A stretch of 64,000 nucleotides of DNA, from NCBI RefSeq assembly GCF_001439925.1, contig NZ_LMBV01000005.1:200186-264185 (forward strand). The letters run 5' to 3'. Of the stretch, positions 8,420 through 17,118 are shown in pieces (positions within the stretch are counted from its first letter, which is position 1; the number at the start of each line of letters is the position of its first letter). The translations under genes were made by a program, and so were the position numbers. A model generated the notes under the pieces. It had not been told where the DNA came from and made no database searches. It saw only the letters and a program-made list of their open reading frames with translations. The stretch comes from Peribacillus muralis. GTDB taxonomy: Bacteria; Bacillota; Bacilli; Bacillales; DSM-1321.

Positions 8420-8701
8420 TTATAGTCTAATCTTAACCTCTGTACCGTCCTTGGCTTTGACATCCACTAGCACGATGCCTTTGTAATTTTTCAGTTCCTC
8501 GACGATTGGCTTTAGCGTTTTTTTGTCTATTAGTGGAAAGGTAAAGTCGATTTTTTTTCTTTCGAAGTGCTCTTTTGTCCATTTATTTGCCGTTTGCTGG
8601 ACAATTTTTGAAGTCAAAACGGAAATCACGATGTTTAGAAGAGCATATGGAACTGGGATGGTAAATCGAACGTCTTTTGCTTTCACTTTTACATGCATCA
8701 T
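8420..8701 (-). CDS. Small hypothetical protein, YvlB N-terminal-like
   Basis: A 93-residue protein, last gene of a three-gene minus-strand operon. Its pattern (a V-K-V-K-A-type strand, a P-V-P segment, a hydrophobic helix, then L-K-P-I-V-E-E-L-K-N-Y-K-G-I-V-L-V-D-V-K-A-K-D-G) mirrors the C-terminal part of the gene before it, so the two look like paralogs. I place the start at ATG 8701 (or 8698), 10 bp after the upstream stop. A longer open frame to 8773 would overlap that gene by about 60 bp. No clear ribosome site is visible, so translation may be coupled. Function unknown. Confidence 0.6.
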   Translation of the reverse strand: MMHVKVKAKDVRFTIPVPYALLNIVISVLTSKIVQQTANKWTKEHFERKKIDFTFPLIDKKTLKPIVEELKNYKGIVLVDVKAKDGTEVKIRL

Positions 8702-8711
8702 AAACAAATCA

Positions 8712-9101
8712 CTAATCAATGATGACAGAAACGGTATCCCCGTTTGCCGATTTAATATCAACGATTTGGCCATCTAATTCGTTTTCGATTGCTTCAATAA
8801 TAAGGCTTATGTCTATATCTTTCACGTATTTTTCCGATTGGGGGATACTCGCTGCAATGCTGTGTCCAGCCAGTAATGCTACCTTGACAAGCTTTATCGG
8901 CAAATTGACCATTACGTTATCATTTTCAACTGATACAACACGAATTTTTAAGGTTTTATCTAAATATTTTTTTGGTTTTTCAACAGTGCTGTTCCCTGTT
9001 ATTTCTTTTTCTTTTAATAGTTGAATCAGTTCCGATCCCTTATCTGCATCAATCTTTCCTTCTTGGACCATTGTTAACACTCTTGTAATTTCCTCTTTCA
9101 T
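8712..9101 (-). CDS. SHOCT/YvlB-N-terminal-like protein
   Basis: A 129-residue protein. It opens with a short helical hairpin (residues 1-32, pattern MVQEGKIDADKGSELIQLLKEKE) like the bacterial SHOCT-type oligomerisation motif at the start of YvlB-like proteins. A beta-rich domain follows, ending with I-V-D-I-K-S-A-N-G-D-T-V. The start has a very good AAGGAGGATT site. It lies between the DUF2089 gene and the small paralogous gene, all on the minus strand. Likely soluble; its partner could be the DUF2089 regulator. Function unknown. Confidence 0.7.
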   Translation of the reverse strand: MKEEITRVLTMVQEGKIDADKGSELIQLLKEKEITGNSTVEKPKKYLDKTLKIRVVSVENDNVMVNLPIKLVKVALLAGHSIAASIPQSEKYVKDIDISLIIEAIENELDGQIVDIKSANGDTVSVIID

Positions 9102-9115
9102 ATGATGAATCCTCC

Positions 9116-9481
9116 TTATTCCTCTTTTAAGAGCTTAATGGCCTCTTCTGGTGTGATCTCGCCATTTTCCAACATGGTGACAACTTTTTTCTCGTCTACT
9201 TGATTTTTTTTCTTCTGCTCATATCCAAGGGATGAAATGATATCTGTAAGCTTGCCTCGAACCGTTGGATACGAAATCCCCAGTTCCTTTTCAACTTCTT
9301 TAATATTTCCTCTGCAGGTTAAAAATACTTCCACAAAATGAAGCTGATCCTTTGATAAAGATGCCAGCTTAGATAATTCAAATTCATTTTCAATCGTAGT
9401 GTGACAATGAGAGCATTCTAACTTTGTGATGTTCAATGTATTACTGCAGACAGGACAATTTGTGATTACTTTATAGGCCAT
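9116..9481 (-). CDS. DUF2089 protein, zinc-ribbon plus helix-turn-helix
   Basis: A 121-residue protein. Residues 9-31 carry C-P-V-C and C-S-H-C, a zinc-ribbon layout. Residues about 42-85 form a helix-turn-helix-like region (R-G-N-I-K-E-V-E-K-E-L-G-I-S-Y-P-T-V-R), and the tail (101-121, VVTMLENGEITPEEAIKLLKE) is another SHOCT-like helix pair resembling the N-terminus of the next protein. This suggests a small DNA-binding protein that controls its own operon and may contact the downstream protein through the shared helical motif. The start has an AGGAAGGGA site. DUF2089 membership is from family knowledge; the role is inferred. Confidence 0.75.
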   Translation of the reverse strand: MAYKVITNCPVCSNTLNITKLECSHCHTTIENEFELSKLASLSKDQLHFVEVFLTCRGNIKEVEKELGISYPTVRGKLTDIISSLGYEQKKKNQVDEKKVVTMLENGEITPEEAIKLLKEE

Positions 9482-9565
9482 AATAAAATCCCTTCCTCTT
9501 AGTTGATTCGATTATATAACAAAAAATTAAAAAGATGAATAACTAATTTCATTATTTAAACAAAA

Positions 9566-9607
9566 ATAATCAATAATATTAATTTTATGATTAATATTAT
9601 TGATTAT
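9566..9607. repeat. Perfect 18-bp A/T-only inverted repeat
   Basis: Arms at 9566-9583 and 9590-9607 with a six-base loop. It lies between the start of the DUF2089 gene and the end of the BceB-like gene, both on the minus strand. Read on that strand it ends in TTTTTG, so it may terminate the bce transcript, but the nearly GC-free stem is weak. It could equally be an operator. Confidence 0.6.
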
Positions 9608-9614
9608 ATTGTTG

Positions 9615-11561
9615 TTATAGTGAATCTTTGATGACCTTTTTGTAATGTAAGACGGAAAGAATTCCGAAGATCGAGTACAAAGCGGTGTATAAAACCATGA
9701 CGATGATCATCGGTGTCCAAACCTCGGTCCCGAATAAGAACCATCCTGATTGGACCGCGAAATAACTATGAAGCAGCCCGACGATTAAAGGAATGCCAAA
9801 ATTGAAGACTTGCTTTGCTTGGATTCCCTTCAGTAAATCACCTTGGGTAAATCCGAGTTTACGTAAGATCGTATAATTCGATTTTTCATTTTCGCTTTCA
9901 TCCATTTGCTTGAAATAGAGAATACAGCCGGATGTGATCAGGAAGGTCAGTCCCAAAAAGCCGACGATGAACATCATGAGGCCCATATTCTTTTTCTGGT
10001 GATCGAACGTTTCAAGCTGCGATTCTTGTATTTGTTTTTCGTTAAAGTTCATTTTTTTGAAGACTTCATTCGCCGCGGAAATGTTTGCTTCATCGTTGAT
10101 ATCAATCCCCACATGAACGGAAGAGATCTTCCGGATTTCCGGGTCGATATCCTTTTTCAGACGATTAAATATGGTATCATCGACAATCGCAACGGGCATT
10201 CCTCCATTCGTGAAAAAATAGGGGAGGATGCTCTCGTCGTTCAGGCCCATGTACGTTTGCGGGATCACTTCATGTTTGCCCTTCCATTCAACCTTTCCGG
10301 AATCCTTCAAAGGCATGACTTTCTCGAGCATGCTGCTGTAGCCGCTAAACAGCGTCTCATCATCAGCGAGATTGATTCCGTTAACGGACTTCTCACTTAT
10401 GACAGCAAGAACCATGTTGTTCGGATCAAAATTCACGGCATCCAGGTTTTTCTCCAATATATTCTTTGCGTTGACTTTGATTTGGAGCACTTGAATCTTT
10501 TCTTCGGCATAAGCAATGTTGCTTGCGGACAAAGCTTGTTTGTATGCCTCGGCGTCTTTCTTATCAGTGAAGGAAAAATCGTTCGGTATGGAAGAGACTG
10601 CCATTTTTTCAGCTGAATAGTAGGCGATATAGCTTAAGGATAATAATCCAATCGCAAGGGCGGAAACGGTCGTGATGATCGTCAACAAAACCGCATTCGA
10701 TTTCATCCGGAACATGATTGATGAAAGCGACAATACTTCATTGATATTCAAGTAGCCATTTTTGTTTTTCCGTACGATATTAAATATGAAGCTTACCGAC
10801 CCTTTATAAAAGAGATAAGTTCCGATGATGACGGATGCCAGAATGAAGATCATGGCCATGAAAAGCTCGGTCATATCCATGAATGCTCCATCGAATAATT
10901 TGGATGAAACGACATAGCCGCCAATGATCAGGATGATGCCGAATACCCCAATGATCATTTCCACAATTGAAACCTTTTTCACTTTTCCTTCGGTCAAGGA
11001 AGTTACCCTGAATAGAGATAAAATGGTCTGCCTTTTAATGAAGATATAATTCATTAACATGATGAAAAGATAGATGACACTGAAAACGATCACGGTTTGT
11101 ATAAGTGGCAAAATCGAAAATTGCAGAGTCGCAATCGCTTCGACACCGGTGATCTTAAATAAAATCATGATGATCAATTTGGAAACGGCAAATCCTACAA
11201 AGATTCCGAGGAATACGGAACAAAAATACAAGATAAAGTTTTCTGTGCTCAAAATTCGGAAGATCCTGTTTTTGGTCATGCCTATCAATTGAAATAACCC
11301 AATTTCCTTACTGCGCCGCTTTATGAAAATGCTATTGGCATATAAGAGGAATATGGATACGATCGCAACAAGCAGGATCGATGCAGCCTTGATCGATGCG
11401 CCGCCTTTAATTGAACCTTCCGCTTTATCCATCGCTGGGTCATATTGCAAGGTGACAAATGCAAAATAAAGCGAGGCGCTGAAGACCAAGGCAAATACAT
11501 ACAGGTAATAGTTTTTTAGGTTCTTCTTCAAGTTCCGAAGGATGAGTTGATTAATGCTCAT
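9615..11561 (-). CDS. BceB-type ABC transporter permease (FtsX family)
   Basis: Membrane subunit, 648 residues, about ten transmembrane helices with FtsX-like domains near 60-180 and at the C-terminus. The large extracellular domain between helices 7 and 8 (about residues 310-515) is the hallmark of Bce-type permeases that sense and detoxify cell-wall-targeting peptides. The ATG at 11561 overlaps the ATPase gene by 11 bp. Gene order regulator-kinase-ATPase-permease matches bceRSAB, yxdJKLM and psdRSAB of B. subtilis. Which peptide is recognised cannot be read from sequence. Confidence 0.88.
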   Translation of the reverse strand: MSINQLILRNLKKNLKNYYLYVFALVFSASLYFAFVTLQYDPAMDKAEGSIKGGASIKAASILLVAIVSIFLLYANSIFIKRRSKEIGLFQLIGMTKNRIFRILSTENFILYFCSVFLGIFVGFAVSKLIIMILFKITGVEAIATLQFSILPLIQTVIVFSVIYLFIMLMNYIFIKRQTILSLFRVTSLTEGKVKKVSIVEMIIGVFGIILIIGGYVVSSKLFDGAFMDMTELFMAMIFILASVIIGTYLFYKGSVSFIFNIVRKNKNGYLNINEVLSLSSIMFRMKSNAVLLTIITTVSALAIGLLSLSYIAYYSAEKMAVSSIPNDFSFTDKKDAEAYKQALSASNIAYAEEKIQVLQIKVNAKNILEKNLDAVNFDPNNMVLAVISEKSVNGINLADDETLFSGYSSMLEKVMPLKDSGKVEWKGKHEVIPQTYMGLNDESILPYFFTNGGMPVAIVDDTIFNRLKKDIDPEIRKISSVHVGIDINDEANISAANEVFKKMNFNEKQIQESQLETFDHQKKNMGLMMFIVGFLGLTFLITSGCILYFKQMDESENEKSNYTILRKLGFTQGDLLKGIQAKQVFNFGIPLIVGLLHSYFAVQSGWFLFGTEVWTPMIIVMVLYTALYSIFGILSVLHYKKVIKDSL

Positions 11562-12312
11562 TTTGCACACCGCCCAATACCCCCTGTGTTTTCATGATGT
11601 CCTTGAAGAAGGTTTGCCTCGTTTCTTCCCCTTTATTGAGTTGGGTATAGATTTGTCCATCTTTAATGAAAATGACTCTGCTGCAATAACTGGCAGCCAC
11701 GGGATCATGGGTTACCATGATGATTGTCGCTTTGTGCTTTTTATTCATATCGCTCAATTTATTCAATAAATCGGAAGCGGACTTGGAATCAAGTGCTCCA
11801 GTCGGTTCATCAGCAAAAATGATGCTCGGCTCATGGATGAAAGCCCGCGCTGCAGAGGTACGCTGTTTTTGCCCGCCGGAAATTTCATTTGGATACTTAT
11901 CCTTCACTTCATAGATGCCAAGCTCTTTTGAGACCGTATCAAACTTTTGAAACGCTTCGCGATTGGGTGTTTTCGTAATCGATAAAGGCAAGAGAATATT
12001 TTCTTTGACGGTCAATGTGTCCAATAAATTATATTCTTGGAAAATGAAGCCGAGATGGTTTTTCCTGAATTCGGCCAACATTTTTTCTTTCATGCCCGAA
12101 ATCTCTTGTCCATCGATTGTTATGGTGCCGTTGCTGATTTTATCGATAGAGGATAGTACATTGAGCAGCGTCGTTTTTCCAGAACCTGATGCCCCCATGA
12201 TACTAACGAATTCACCTTCCTCGATGCTTATATCAAGCCCCTTCAATACTTCTTGTTTGTTAAATTTATTACCGTAGCTTTTATGGATTTTTTTCGCTTC
12301 TAATATATTCAT
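11551..12312 (-). CDS. BceA-type ABC transporter ATPase
   Basis: A 253-residue MacB-like ATPase. Walker [10 protein letters not shown] is at about 39-47, the signature I-S-G-G-Q-K-Q-R near 144, Walker [13 protein letters not shown] near 163-174, and the switch in V-T-H-D follows. It pairs with the following permease, whose start lies within its last codons. The gene has its own promoter region after the kinase terminator, the arrangement in which the regulator induces only the transporter genes. Confidence 0.9.
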   Translation of the reverse strand: MNILEAKKIHKSYGNKFNKQEVLKGLDISIEEGEFVSIMGASGSGKTTLLNVLSSIDKISNGTITIDGQEISGMKEKMLAEFRKNHLGFIFQEYNLLDTLTVKENILLPLSITKTPNREAFQKFDTVSKELGIYEVKDKYPNEISGGQKQRTSAARAFIHEPSIIFADEPTGALDSKSASDLLNKLSDMNKKHKATIIMVTHDPVAASYCSRVIFIKDGQIYTQLNKGEETRQTFFKDIMKTQGVLGGVQNEH

Positions 12313-12341
12313 ATTGATACACTCCTTTTTTCTATATCCTT

Positions 12342-12380
12342 ATTATAGAAGGCCAAGTATATCTTTTCCTGCGATTGGCC
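12342..12380 (-). promoter_or_regulatory. Promoter and candidate regulator site for the Bce-type transporter
   Basis: On the minus strand a TATAAT lies at 12347-12342, about 30 bp before the ATPase start and without a recognisable -35. Upstream, GGCCAA/TTGGCC (12375-12380 and 12351-12356) forms an inverted repeat with an 18-bp spacer. A weak -35 plus a dyad fits activation by the adjacent response regulator, but the site is not a clear match to published Bce boxes. Confidence 0.4.
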
Positions 12381-12393
12381 GAACAAAGAATAA

Positions 12394-12421
12394 AAGCATG
12401 TGACACTTTTGTCACATGCTT
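12394..12421 (-). terminator. Terminator between kinase and transporter genes
   Basis: Perfect 12-bp stem AAGCATGTGACA with a four-base loop, overlapping the kinase stop codon. On the minus strand it is followed by TTTTATTCTTTG. It separates the constitutive regulator pair from the inducible transporter pair. Confidence 0.7.
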
Positions 12422-13416
12422 GTTATATTCACGAAGTCATTCCTTTTTGGGAAGCGTAAGGCCATGGTCGTTCCCGCTCCAAGCTCCGATTTCACATCAA
12501 TGGAGATGAGTAGGGAATCGGCCGCCTTCTTGGTTAAATATAACCCCATCCCTGTTGCCGCTCTGTCGCGATGATTTGTCGTGGATGTAAAGCCTTTATC
12601 AAAAATGCGGGATACATCTTTTGAATCGATGCCCCGTCCTGAATCTTTCACTTCAACAACCGTTTGTCCAGCTTGTTCATGGCTAAATATCATGATATCC
12701 GCACTTTCACTGTATTTAATCGAGTTAGTCAATAATTGCCTCATAATGAAAGAGAGCCATTTGGCATCGGTAAGCACTTCGGTTACATCCAGTTGGATGT
12801 CAAAGCCGATTCCTTTTTGAATGCACCATGACTGCAACGTTTTAATCTCATCAAAGATGATTGTTTCCAAGTCCGTATTCTCCATATACAAATCATTTTC
12901 GATGAAAGGGATGCGCCTTTGATGGAGCTGCTGATCGAGAAGCAGATGAATCCTTAACCACTCATAAGTCAAATGAGATTTCAGCATTCCCTCATCCAAG
13001 CGGTCGATCATTAAATGCATCGCCGTTAATGGGGTCTTCACTTCATGGATCCAAGCTAATAATTCATCCTTCTCCTGCTCAAGGGTCATTCGGCTCTTTT
13101 CGGCAGCTTGCTTCAATAATTCGGTTTGAGTGATGATGCTGCTTTCAATGATTTTTTCGAAAGGGCTGTCGGGTTCGGCTATATTCGATAAGTCGAGATT
13201 GTCTTCCCGGGCTTCTAACCTTTTATAGAAATTCGTTTCTTTTTTATAACGAAAAATCAAAAAGATACAAAACATGATTAGAGATAAAAAGACTATGTAC
13301 ATGATCGGCTTTACGGGAAGTGCTGAATCAAGATAGGCGACGAAGATGATGAATAGATGAAGGCTTATGAAGAATGTGATCCAGCTAATCCTTTCTGCGA
13401 CGTATTTTCTGATCAT
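12412..13416 (-). CDS. BceS-type sensor histidine kinase
   Basis: Intramembrane-sensing kinase of 334 residues. Two membrane helices (about 13-30 and 37-55) are joined by a very short outer loop, so it has no extracellular sensor domain, as in BceS, which instead reads the state of its transporter. The phospho-acceptor lies in W-I-H-E-V-K-T-P-L (about H126). The ATP-binding domain shows N in L-T-N-S-I-K, the G box D-S-G-R-G-I and G-M-G-L-Y. It overlaps the regulator gene by 4 bp. Confidence 0.9.
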   Translation of the reverse strand: MIRKYVAERISWITFFISLHLFIIFVAYLDSALPVKPIMYIVFLSLIMFCIFLIFRYKKETNFYKRLEAREDNLDLSNIAEPDSPFEKIIESSIITQTELLKQAAEKSRMTLEQEKDELLAWIHEVKTPLTAMHLMIDRLDEGMLKSHLTYEWLRIHLLLDQQLHQRRIPFIENDLYMENTDLETIIFDEIKTLQSWCIQKGIGFDIQLDVTEVLTDAKWLSFIMRQLLTNSIKYSESADIMIFSHEQAGQTVVEVKDSGRGIDSKDVSRIFDKGFTSTTNHRDRAATGMGLYLTKKAADSLLISIDVKSELGAGTTMALRFPKRNDFVNITSM

Positions 13417-14102
13417 GCATTTGCCTCTTCAACGGCCATATAGCCCTGGCCGACCTTCGTTTCGATATAAGCTCCTAACCCTAATTCGTCCAATCTTTTG
13501 CGTAAACGGTTCACATTTACGGTAAGGGTGTTATCGCTTATGAAGCGTTTGTCATCCCATAAGCTGTTGATCAGTTCTTCCCGGCTGACGATTCTGTTTT
13601 TCTGTTCAATGAGCTTTTTCAAGATGAAGATTTCATTTTTTGTCAATTCGATCGAACCAGTCTCAGCAGATACTGTATTCTTTTCATAATCGACTGTCGC
13701 ACCGCACCAGGTTTTCCATTCGATTTTTTCGGTATTGTAATTGTATACCCGGCGTAGGATGGCCTGTATCTTGGCGATAAGTACATCGAAATGAAAGGGC
13801 TTCTGGATGAAATCATCCGCCCCAAGCTGCATGGACATTACCATGTCTGTAGGATGATCGCGTGATGATAAAAAGATGATCGGAACATTGGAGTGGGCCC
13901 GGATCAGCCTGCACCAATGGAAGCCATCAAACTTCGGCAGCTGGATATCAATGATGACCAAATCAGGCTTCATGTCGGCGAACTCCAAAAAGACCTTACT
14001 AAAATCATTAATTCCGTGAATATCATAAGTCCATTGTGCCAATCTATCTCTAATTTCATTGAATAATGTCGTATCATCTTCTATTAATAACAGTTTAAAC
14101 AA
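13413..14102 (-). CDS. BceR-type response regulator (OmpR family)
   Basis: A receiver domain (residues about 1-115) with the acidic pair E-D-D at the start and phospho-acceptor in V-I-I-D-I-Q-L-P is followed by a winged-helix domain (about 130-225, D-N-T-L-T-V-N-V-N-R-L-R-K-R-L). I chose TTG at 14102 because homologs begin MFKLLLIEDD and GGTGA lies 5 bp before it; GTG 14114 or 14111 would add three or four residues. It should be phosphorylated by the neighbouring kinase and activate the transporter promoter at about 12342-12380. Confidence 0.88.
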   Translation of the reverse strand: MFKLLLIEDDTTLFNEIRDRLAQWTYDIHGINDFSKVFLEFADMKPDLVIIDIQLPKFDGFHWCRLIRAHSNVPIIFLSSRDHPTDMVMSMQLGADDFIQKPFHFDVLIAKIQAILRRVYNYNTEKIEWKTWCGATVDYEKNTVSAETGSIELTKNEIFILKKLIEQKNRIVSREELINSLWDDKRFISDNTLTVNVNRLRKRLDELGLGAYIETKVGQGYMAVEEANA

Positions 14103-14296
14103 AGGATTCACCACACTTATTAGCTTTTCCTTAAAATTATATAGGAAAAACCTTTAAGGTTCTAGAGGAGGGAGGAAATGGGATTTACATTTGCGGGGTG
14201 ATCGTAAAGAAACGTACTAAAAAGAACACCATTACCGGTTGTAGGTAAACTATTTATAGATTAGAATGGACTCTAACGTATGGAGGAAGTGAATTT

Positions 14297-14636
14297 ATGG
14301 CTGATTTTCCTAATTGCCCTGCATGCAATTTTAGAATATGCATATGAAGATGGAAGTCTTTTTGTTTGTCCGGAGTGCGCCCATGAATGGACTGCAGAAG
14401 CGGAAACCGATAATGGTGACCAAAGGACAATCAAGGATGCAAATGGAAATGCCTTGAATGATGGTGATACCGTTACAGTCATCAAAGACCTTAAAGTGAA
14501 GGGCAGCTCATCCGTCTTAAAAATGGGTACAAAAGTCAAGAGCATCCGTTTAGTTGATGGAGTTCATGATATAGATTGCAAAATTGATGGTTTTGGGGCA
14601 ATGAAATTAAAATCCCAATTCGTCAAAAGGGTATAA
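14297..14636 (+). pseudogene. phnA: PhnA (YjdM-type zinc-ribbon protein), frameshifted near its start
   Basis: ATG 14297, with GGAGG at 14282-14286, starts [11 protein letters not shown], the exact N-terminus expected for PhnA. The frame then reads F-R-I-C-I and stops at 14345. Removing one T from the TTTT run at 14329-14332 restores [16 protein letters not shown] and a normal protein of about 112 residues to 14636. The uninterrupted frame from 14280 lacks the first CPxC pair and its ATG overlaps the ribosome site, so it is an artefact. PhnA has been linked to phosphonoacetate hydrolysis in one organism but its role in bacilli is unclear. The event could be a real mutation, a sequencing error or, less likely, recoding. 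Confidence 0.8.
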
Positions 14637-14640
14637 TGAT

Positions 14641-14677
14641 AAAAAACGGCCTAATCCATTGATTAGGCCGTTTTTTT
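14641..14677. terminator. Bidirectional terminator between phnA and guaC
   Basis: Perfect 16-bp stem (14641-14656 and 14661-14676) with a CATT loop. The ends are A6 and T7, so it serves the two convergent genes. Confidence 0.92.
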
Positions 14678-14687
14678 GACTTGCTTC

Positions 14688-15671
14688 TTAATAGACTTTG
14701 TCTCCGTTAAAGATTGAATTCTTAACGACAACATAATCAACATTGCGGATTGCTTCCAGCTTGTTTCCACCGGAATATGAAATGGAAGATTGAAGATCTT
14801 GTTCCATTTCCCTCAACGTATCTTCCAAGGATCCTTTGTGCTCGACAAACATCTTCTTGCCTTCCACGTTTTTCTTTTCACCTTTTTGGAATTCAGAAGC
14901 TGAACCAAAGTATTCCTTAAACGCTTTTCCATCCTTCTCAATCGTTTCCCCAGGGGATTCTTCATGTCCTGCGAATAAGGAACCGATCATGACCATCGAA
15001 GCTCCGAATCGAACGGATTTAGCGATATCACCATTCGTGCGGATTCCGCCGTCAGCGATGATTGGCTTGCTTGCAGCTTTTGCACACCAGCGAAGCGCAG
15101 CTAATTGCCAGCCGCCCGTTCCAAATCCTGTCTTGATCTTCGTGATGCATACTTTACCAGGTCCAATGCCCACCTTTGTAGCATCGGCACCTGCATGCTC
15201 CAGCTCCCTCACTGCTTCAGGAGTTCCCACATTCCCTGCGATGACAAAGCTTTCAGGTAAATGCTTTTTAATATGCTGAATCATCTTGATCACAGCATTC
15301 GAGTGTCCGTGTGCAATGTCTATCGTAATGAACTCAGGTACGATGTTATCGGCAGCCAATTGCTCGATGAATCCATATTCTTCTTCTTTGACGCCGACAC
15401 TGATGGATGCGATTAATTCGCGTGCATGCATATCTTTAATGAATGTTACTCGTTTTTCTGGTTCAAAGCGATGCATGACATAAAAGTAACCGTTTTCAGC
15501 CAAGTACGTGGCAATATTTTCATCTATGATCGTTTGCATATTTGCAGGAACGACAGGTAACTTGAATGTATGCTTGCCCAAAGTGACGGATGTATCACAC
15601 TCAGAACGACTATTTACTACACATTTTGCAGGAATTAATTGAATATCTTCATAATCAAATACGTTTTCCAT
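14688..15671 (-). CDS. guaC: GMP reductase
   Basis: NADPH-dependent enzyme that converts GMP to IMP and ammonia in purine salvage; 327 residues with an IMPDH-like TIM barrel. The catalytic cysteine loop reads [11 protein letters not shown] (near residue 175), and D-G-G-I-R-T-N-G-D is the phosphate-binding loop. The N-terminus [17 protein letters not shown] matches Bacillus GuaC, so ATG 15671 is used, supported by GAGGTG; GTG 15680 is an in-frame alternative. It is monocistronic and unrelated to the phosphonate genes around it. Confidence 0.95.
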   Translation of the reverse strand: MENVFDYEDIQLIPAKCVVNSRSECDTSVTLGKHTFKLPVVPANMQTIIDENIATYLAENGYFYVMHRFEPEKRVTFIKDMHARELIASISVGVKEEEYGFIEQLAADNIVPEFITIDIAHGHSNAVIKMIQHIKKHLPESFVIAGNVGTPEAVRELEHAGADATKVGIGPGKVCITKIKTGFGTGGWQLAALRWCAKAASKPIIADGGIRTNGDIAKSVRFGASMVMIGSLFAGHEESPGETIEKDGKAFKEYFGSASEFQKGEKKNVEGKKMFVEHKGSLEDTLREMEQDLQSSISYSGGNKLEAIRNVDYVVVKNSIFNGDKVY

Positions 15672-15858
15672 GGTATGCACCTCTATATACGAATATTTTT
15701 ATTGTTTAATCTTAAAATTGTTCGCCCAATAGGTAATGTACATCATTTTTGCTAGTAAGTCAAAATTATTAATGGTTTTATTATGAATTTATTTTAGTTA
15801 GATCGAAAATCCGTTACAGGATGGGTGCTGAAAAAGACGAATGAACATGATGCTTTGG

Positions 15859-15905
15859 AACGTTGATTTCCACTCCAGGCAATCGTTTACCGCGGGCGGG
15901 AGCGT
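15859..15905 (-). repeat. Truncated inverted copy of the Bacillaceae intergenic repeat
   Basis: The complement reads through CCCGCCCGCGG, then GCCTGGAGTGGAAATCAACG. This matches the 3' half of the repeats at 8004-8345 in the opposite orientation; the 5' half is missing. It sits in the guaC-PHP intergenic region (15672-16052), otherwise occupied by the promoter described next. Confidence 0.65.
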
Positions 15906-15933
15906 TTGTCTATAGCCAAAAAAACATATGTAT

Positions 15934-16002
15934 TTTCACCAATTTGTTCGACCTTTACACCTTTACGTTTTTTTACATCATCTTAACGTTGCCGGATATA
16001 GC
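15934..16002 (+). promoter_or_regulatory. Candidate PhoP box and -10 of the PHP gene
   Basis: TTTCAC 15934, TTGTTC 15944, TTTACA 15954, TTTACG 15962, TTTACA 15972 and TTAACG 15983 are spaced 8-11 bp, and TATAGC follows at 15997-16002. It is the longest run of Pho-like hexamers in the window. Confidence 0.6.
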
Positions 16003-16052
16003 ATTAAGTTAAAATGAGAATAGGCAACGAAAAAAGAATGGGGGGTATTGGC

Positions 16053-16910
16053 ATGAAAGTGGAATTACATTGTCATACGAACATTTCAGATGGGTCCAGT
16101 TCTTTCGAGGAACTATTGGAGGTGGCAAAAAGGGAGAACATTGGTCACTTGGCAATTACGAATCACGATACAACGATTAGATTGCAAGAGATGATGAAAC
16201 GGGGAAAGGAACTAGGAATTGAAATCATCCCTGCTATAGAGATTTCTGGTTATGACTTTGCAAGAGGCAGGCGTGTACATATTTTGGGCTATTTTGTTGA
16301 GCCTGGTCATAAGGCGCTTGAGGATTTATGTAATCCACTGATAGATAAAAGGAATGCAGCTTCTGAAAAAATGGTGGAACGATTGATTCATGCAGGCTAT
16401 CGAGTAACGTGGGATCAGGTTTCTAAATTCAGGGGAGGAACGGGTGTTTATAAGCAGCATATTATGCTGGCACTAAAGGAATCGGGGTATACGGATTCCA
16501 TCTATGGAGATTTGTATAAGAAAATCTTCAGTCGCGGCCAAAGTGGAGAAGAGCCAGGCATTGCCTTTATTCCTATGGAGTATGTGGATGCCAGTCTTGC
16601 TGTGAAGGCGATTCGTGCTGCCGGAGGCGTCCCGGTCCTTGCTCATCCAGGACAATACGGGAGCTTCGAAATCATTCCCGATCTTGTTGAAGCAGGTCTT
16701 GAAGGGATTGAAGTCCTACACCCTCATCATGGGCATGCAGAAGAGGAAAGAGCGATTTCATGTGCAGATCAATATAATCTCATTAAGACAGGTGGTTCGG
16801 ATTTCCATGGGGATTATGGGGAGAAGCCGATTCGTCTTGGCAGTATGAGTCCAGGAAGGGAATGTGTGGAAGCTTTGAAATTAAGGAAAAAAAGCATGGC
16901 CATTAAATGA
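16053..16910 (+). CDS. PHP-domain phosphoesterase, candidate phosphoribosyl cyclic phosphodiesterase (PhnPP-like)
   Basis: A 285-residue metal-dependent phosphoesterase of the PHP (COG0613) family. Metal ligands are visible as H6-x-H8, D13, H38-D39 in N-H-D-T-T, E63 in E-I-S, H76 in V-H-I-L-G-Y, the A-H-P-G histidine near 200, and the C-terminal G-S-D-F-H-G. ATG 16053 follows a G-rich ribosome site; the open frame extends 39 bp further 5'. It lies just before the PhnF-type regulator and C-P lyase operon and has its own candidate PhoP box. A PHP enzyme beside C-P lyase genes in Eggerthella lenta hydrolyses 5-phosphoribosyl 1,2-cyclic phosphate to ribose 5-phosphate and phosphate. That role here is inferred; oligonucleotide or nucleotide 3',5'-bisphosphate hydrolysis is the alternative. 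Confidence 0.8.
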   Translation: MKVELHCHTNISDGSSSFEELLEVAKRENIGHLAITNHDTTIRLQEMMKRGKELGIEIIPAIEISGYDFARGRRVHILGYFVEPGHKALEDLCNPLIDKRNAASEKMVERLIHAGYRVTWDQVSKFRGGTGVYKQHIMLALKESGYTDSIYGDLYKKIFSRGQSGEEPGIAFIPMEYVDASLAVKAIRAAGGVPVLAHPGQYGSFEIIPDLVEAGLEGIEVLHPHHGHAEEERAISCADQYNLIKTGGSDFHGDYGEKPIRLGSMSPGRECVEALKLRKKSMAIK

Positions 16911-17008
16911 TGTTCATTAAACCAGGAATTTTGTTGCATTAGTAATTTGTATGACTGAACATGCTGCTGTTTTATTGAAATAAATTCATGGAAGAAGTAC
17001 TTCCTTTC

Positions 17009-17038
17009 GTCCTGGTAATTGACCAGGACTTTTTTTTT
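17009..17038 (+). terminator. Terminator after the PHP gene
   Basis: GTCCTGGT/ACCAGGAC 8-bp stem with AATTG loop and a nine-base T-run. It makes the PHP gene a separate transcript from the following regulator. Confidence 0.85.
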
Positions 17039-17118
17039 ACAAGAAAATCATAGTAGCTTCATATTTTCTCATTACACTGACAGTAACAAGGAATCGAATA
17101 TGTAAAGGGGGATTTCTG

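Noticed and set aside
8216-8425. 69-residue open frame on the plus strand
   Set aside because: It lies in the second copy of the intergenic repeat, has no ribosome site and an unusual Arg-rich composition produced by the repeat.
9906-10616. 236-residue frame on the plus strand
   Set aside because: Antisense to the well-supported BceB-type permease; His/Phe-rich shadow composition.
14280-14636. 118-residue frame as a complete gene
   Set aside because: Its ATG overlaps the ribosome site and its first 17 codons are out of frame with PhnA; the correct start is 14297 with a frameshift.
17041-17118. PhoP box before the GntR gene
   Set aside because: TTCATA, TTCTCA and TTACAC occur but with irregular spacing, unlike the four periodic arrays.
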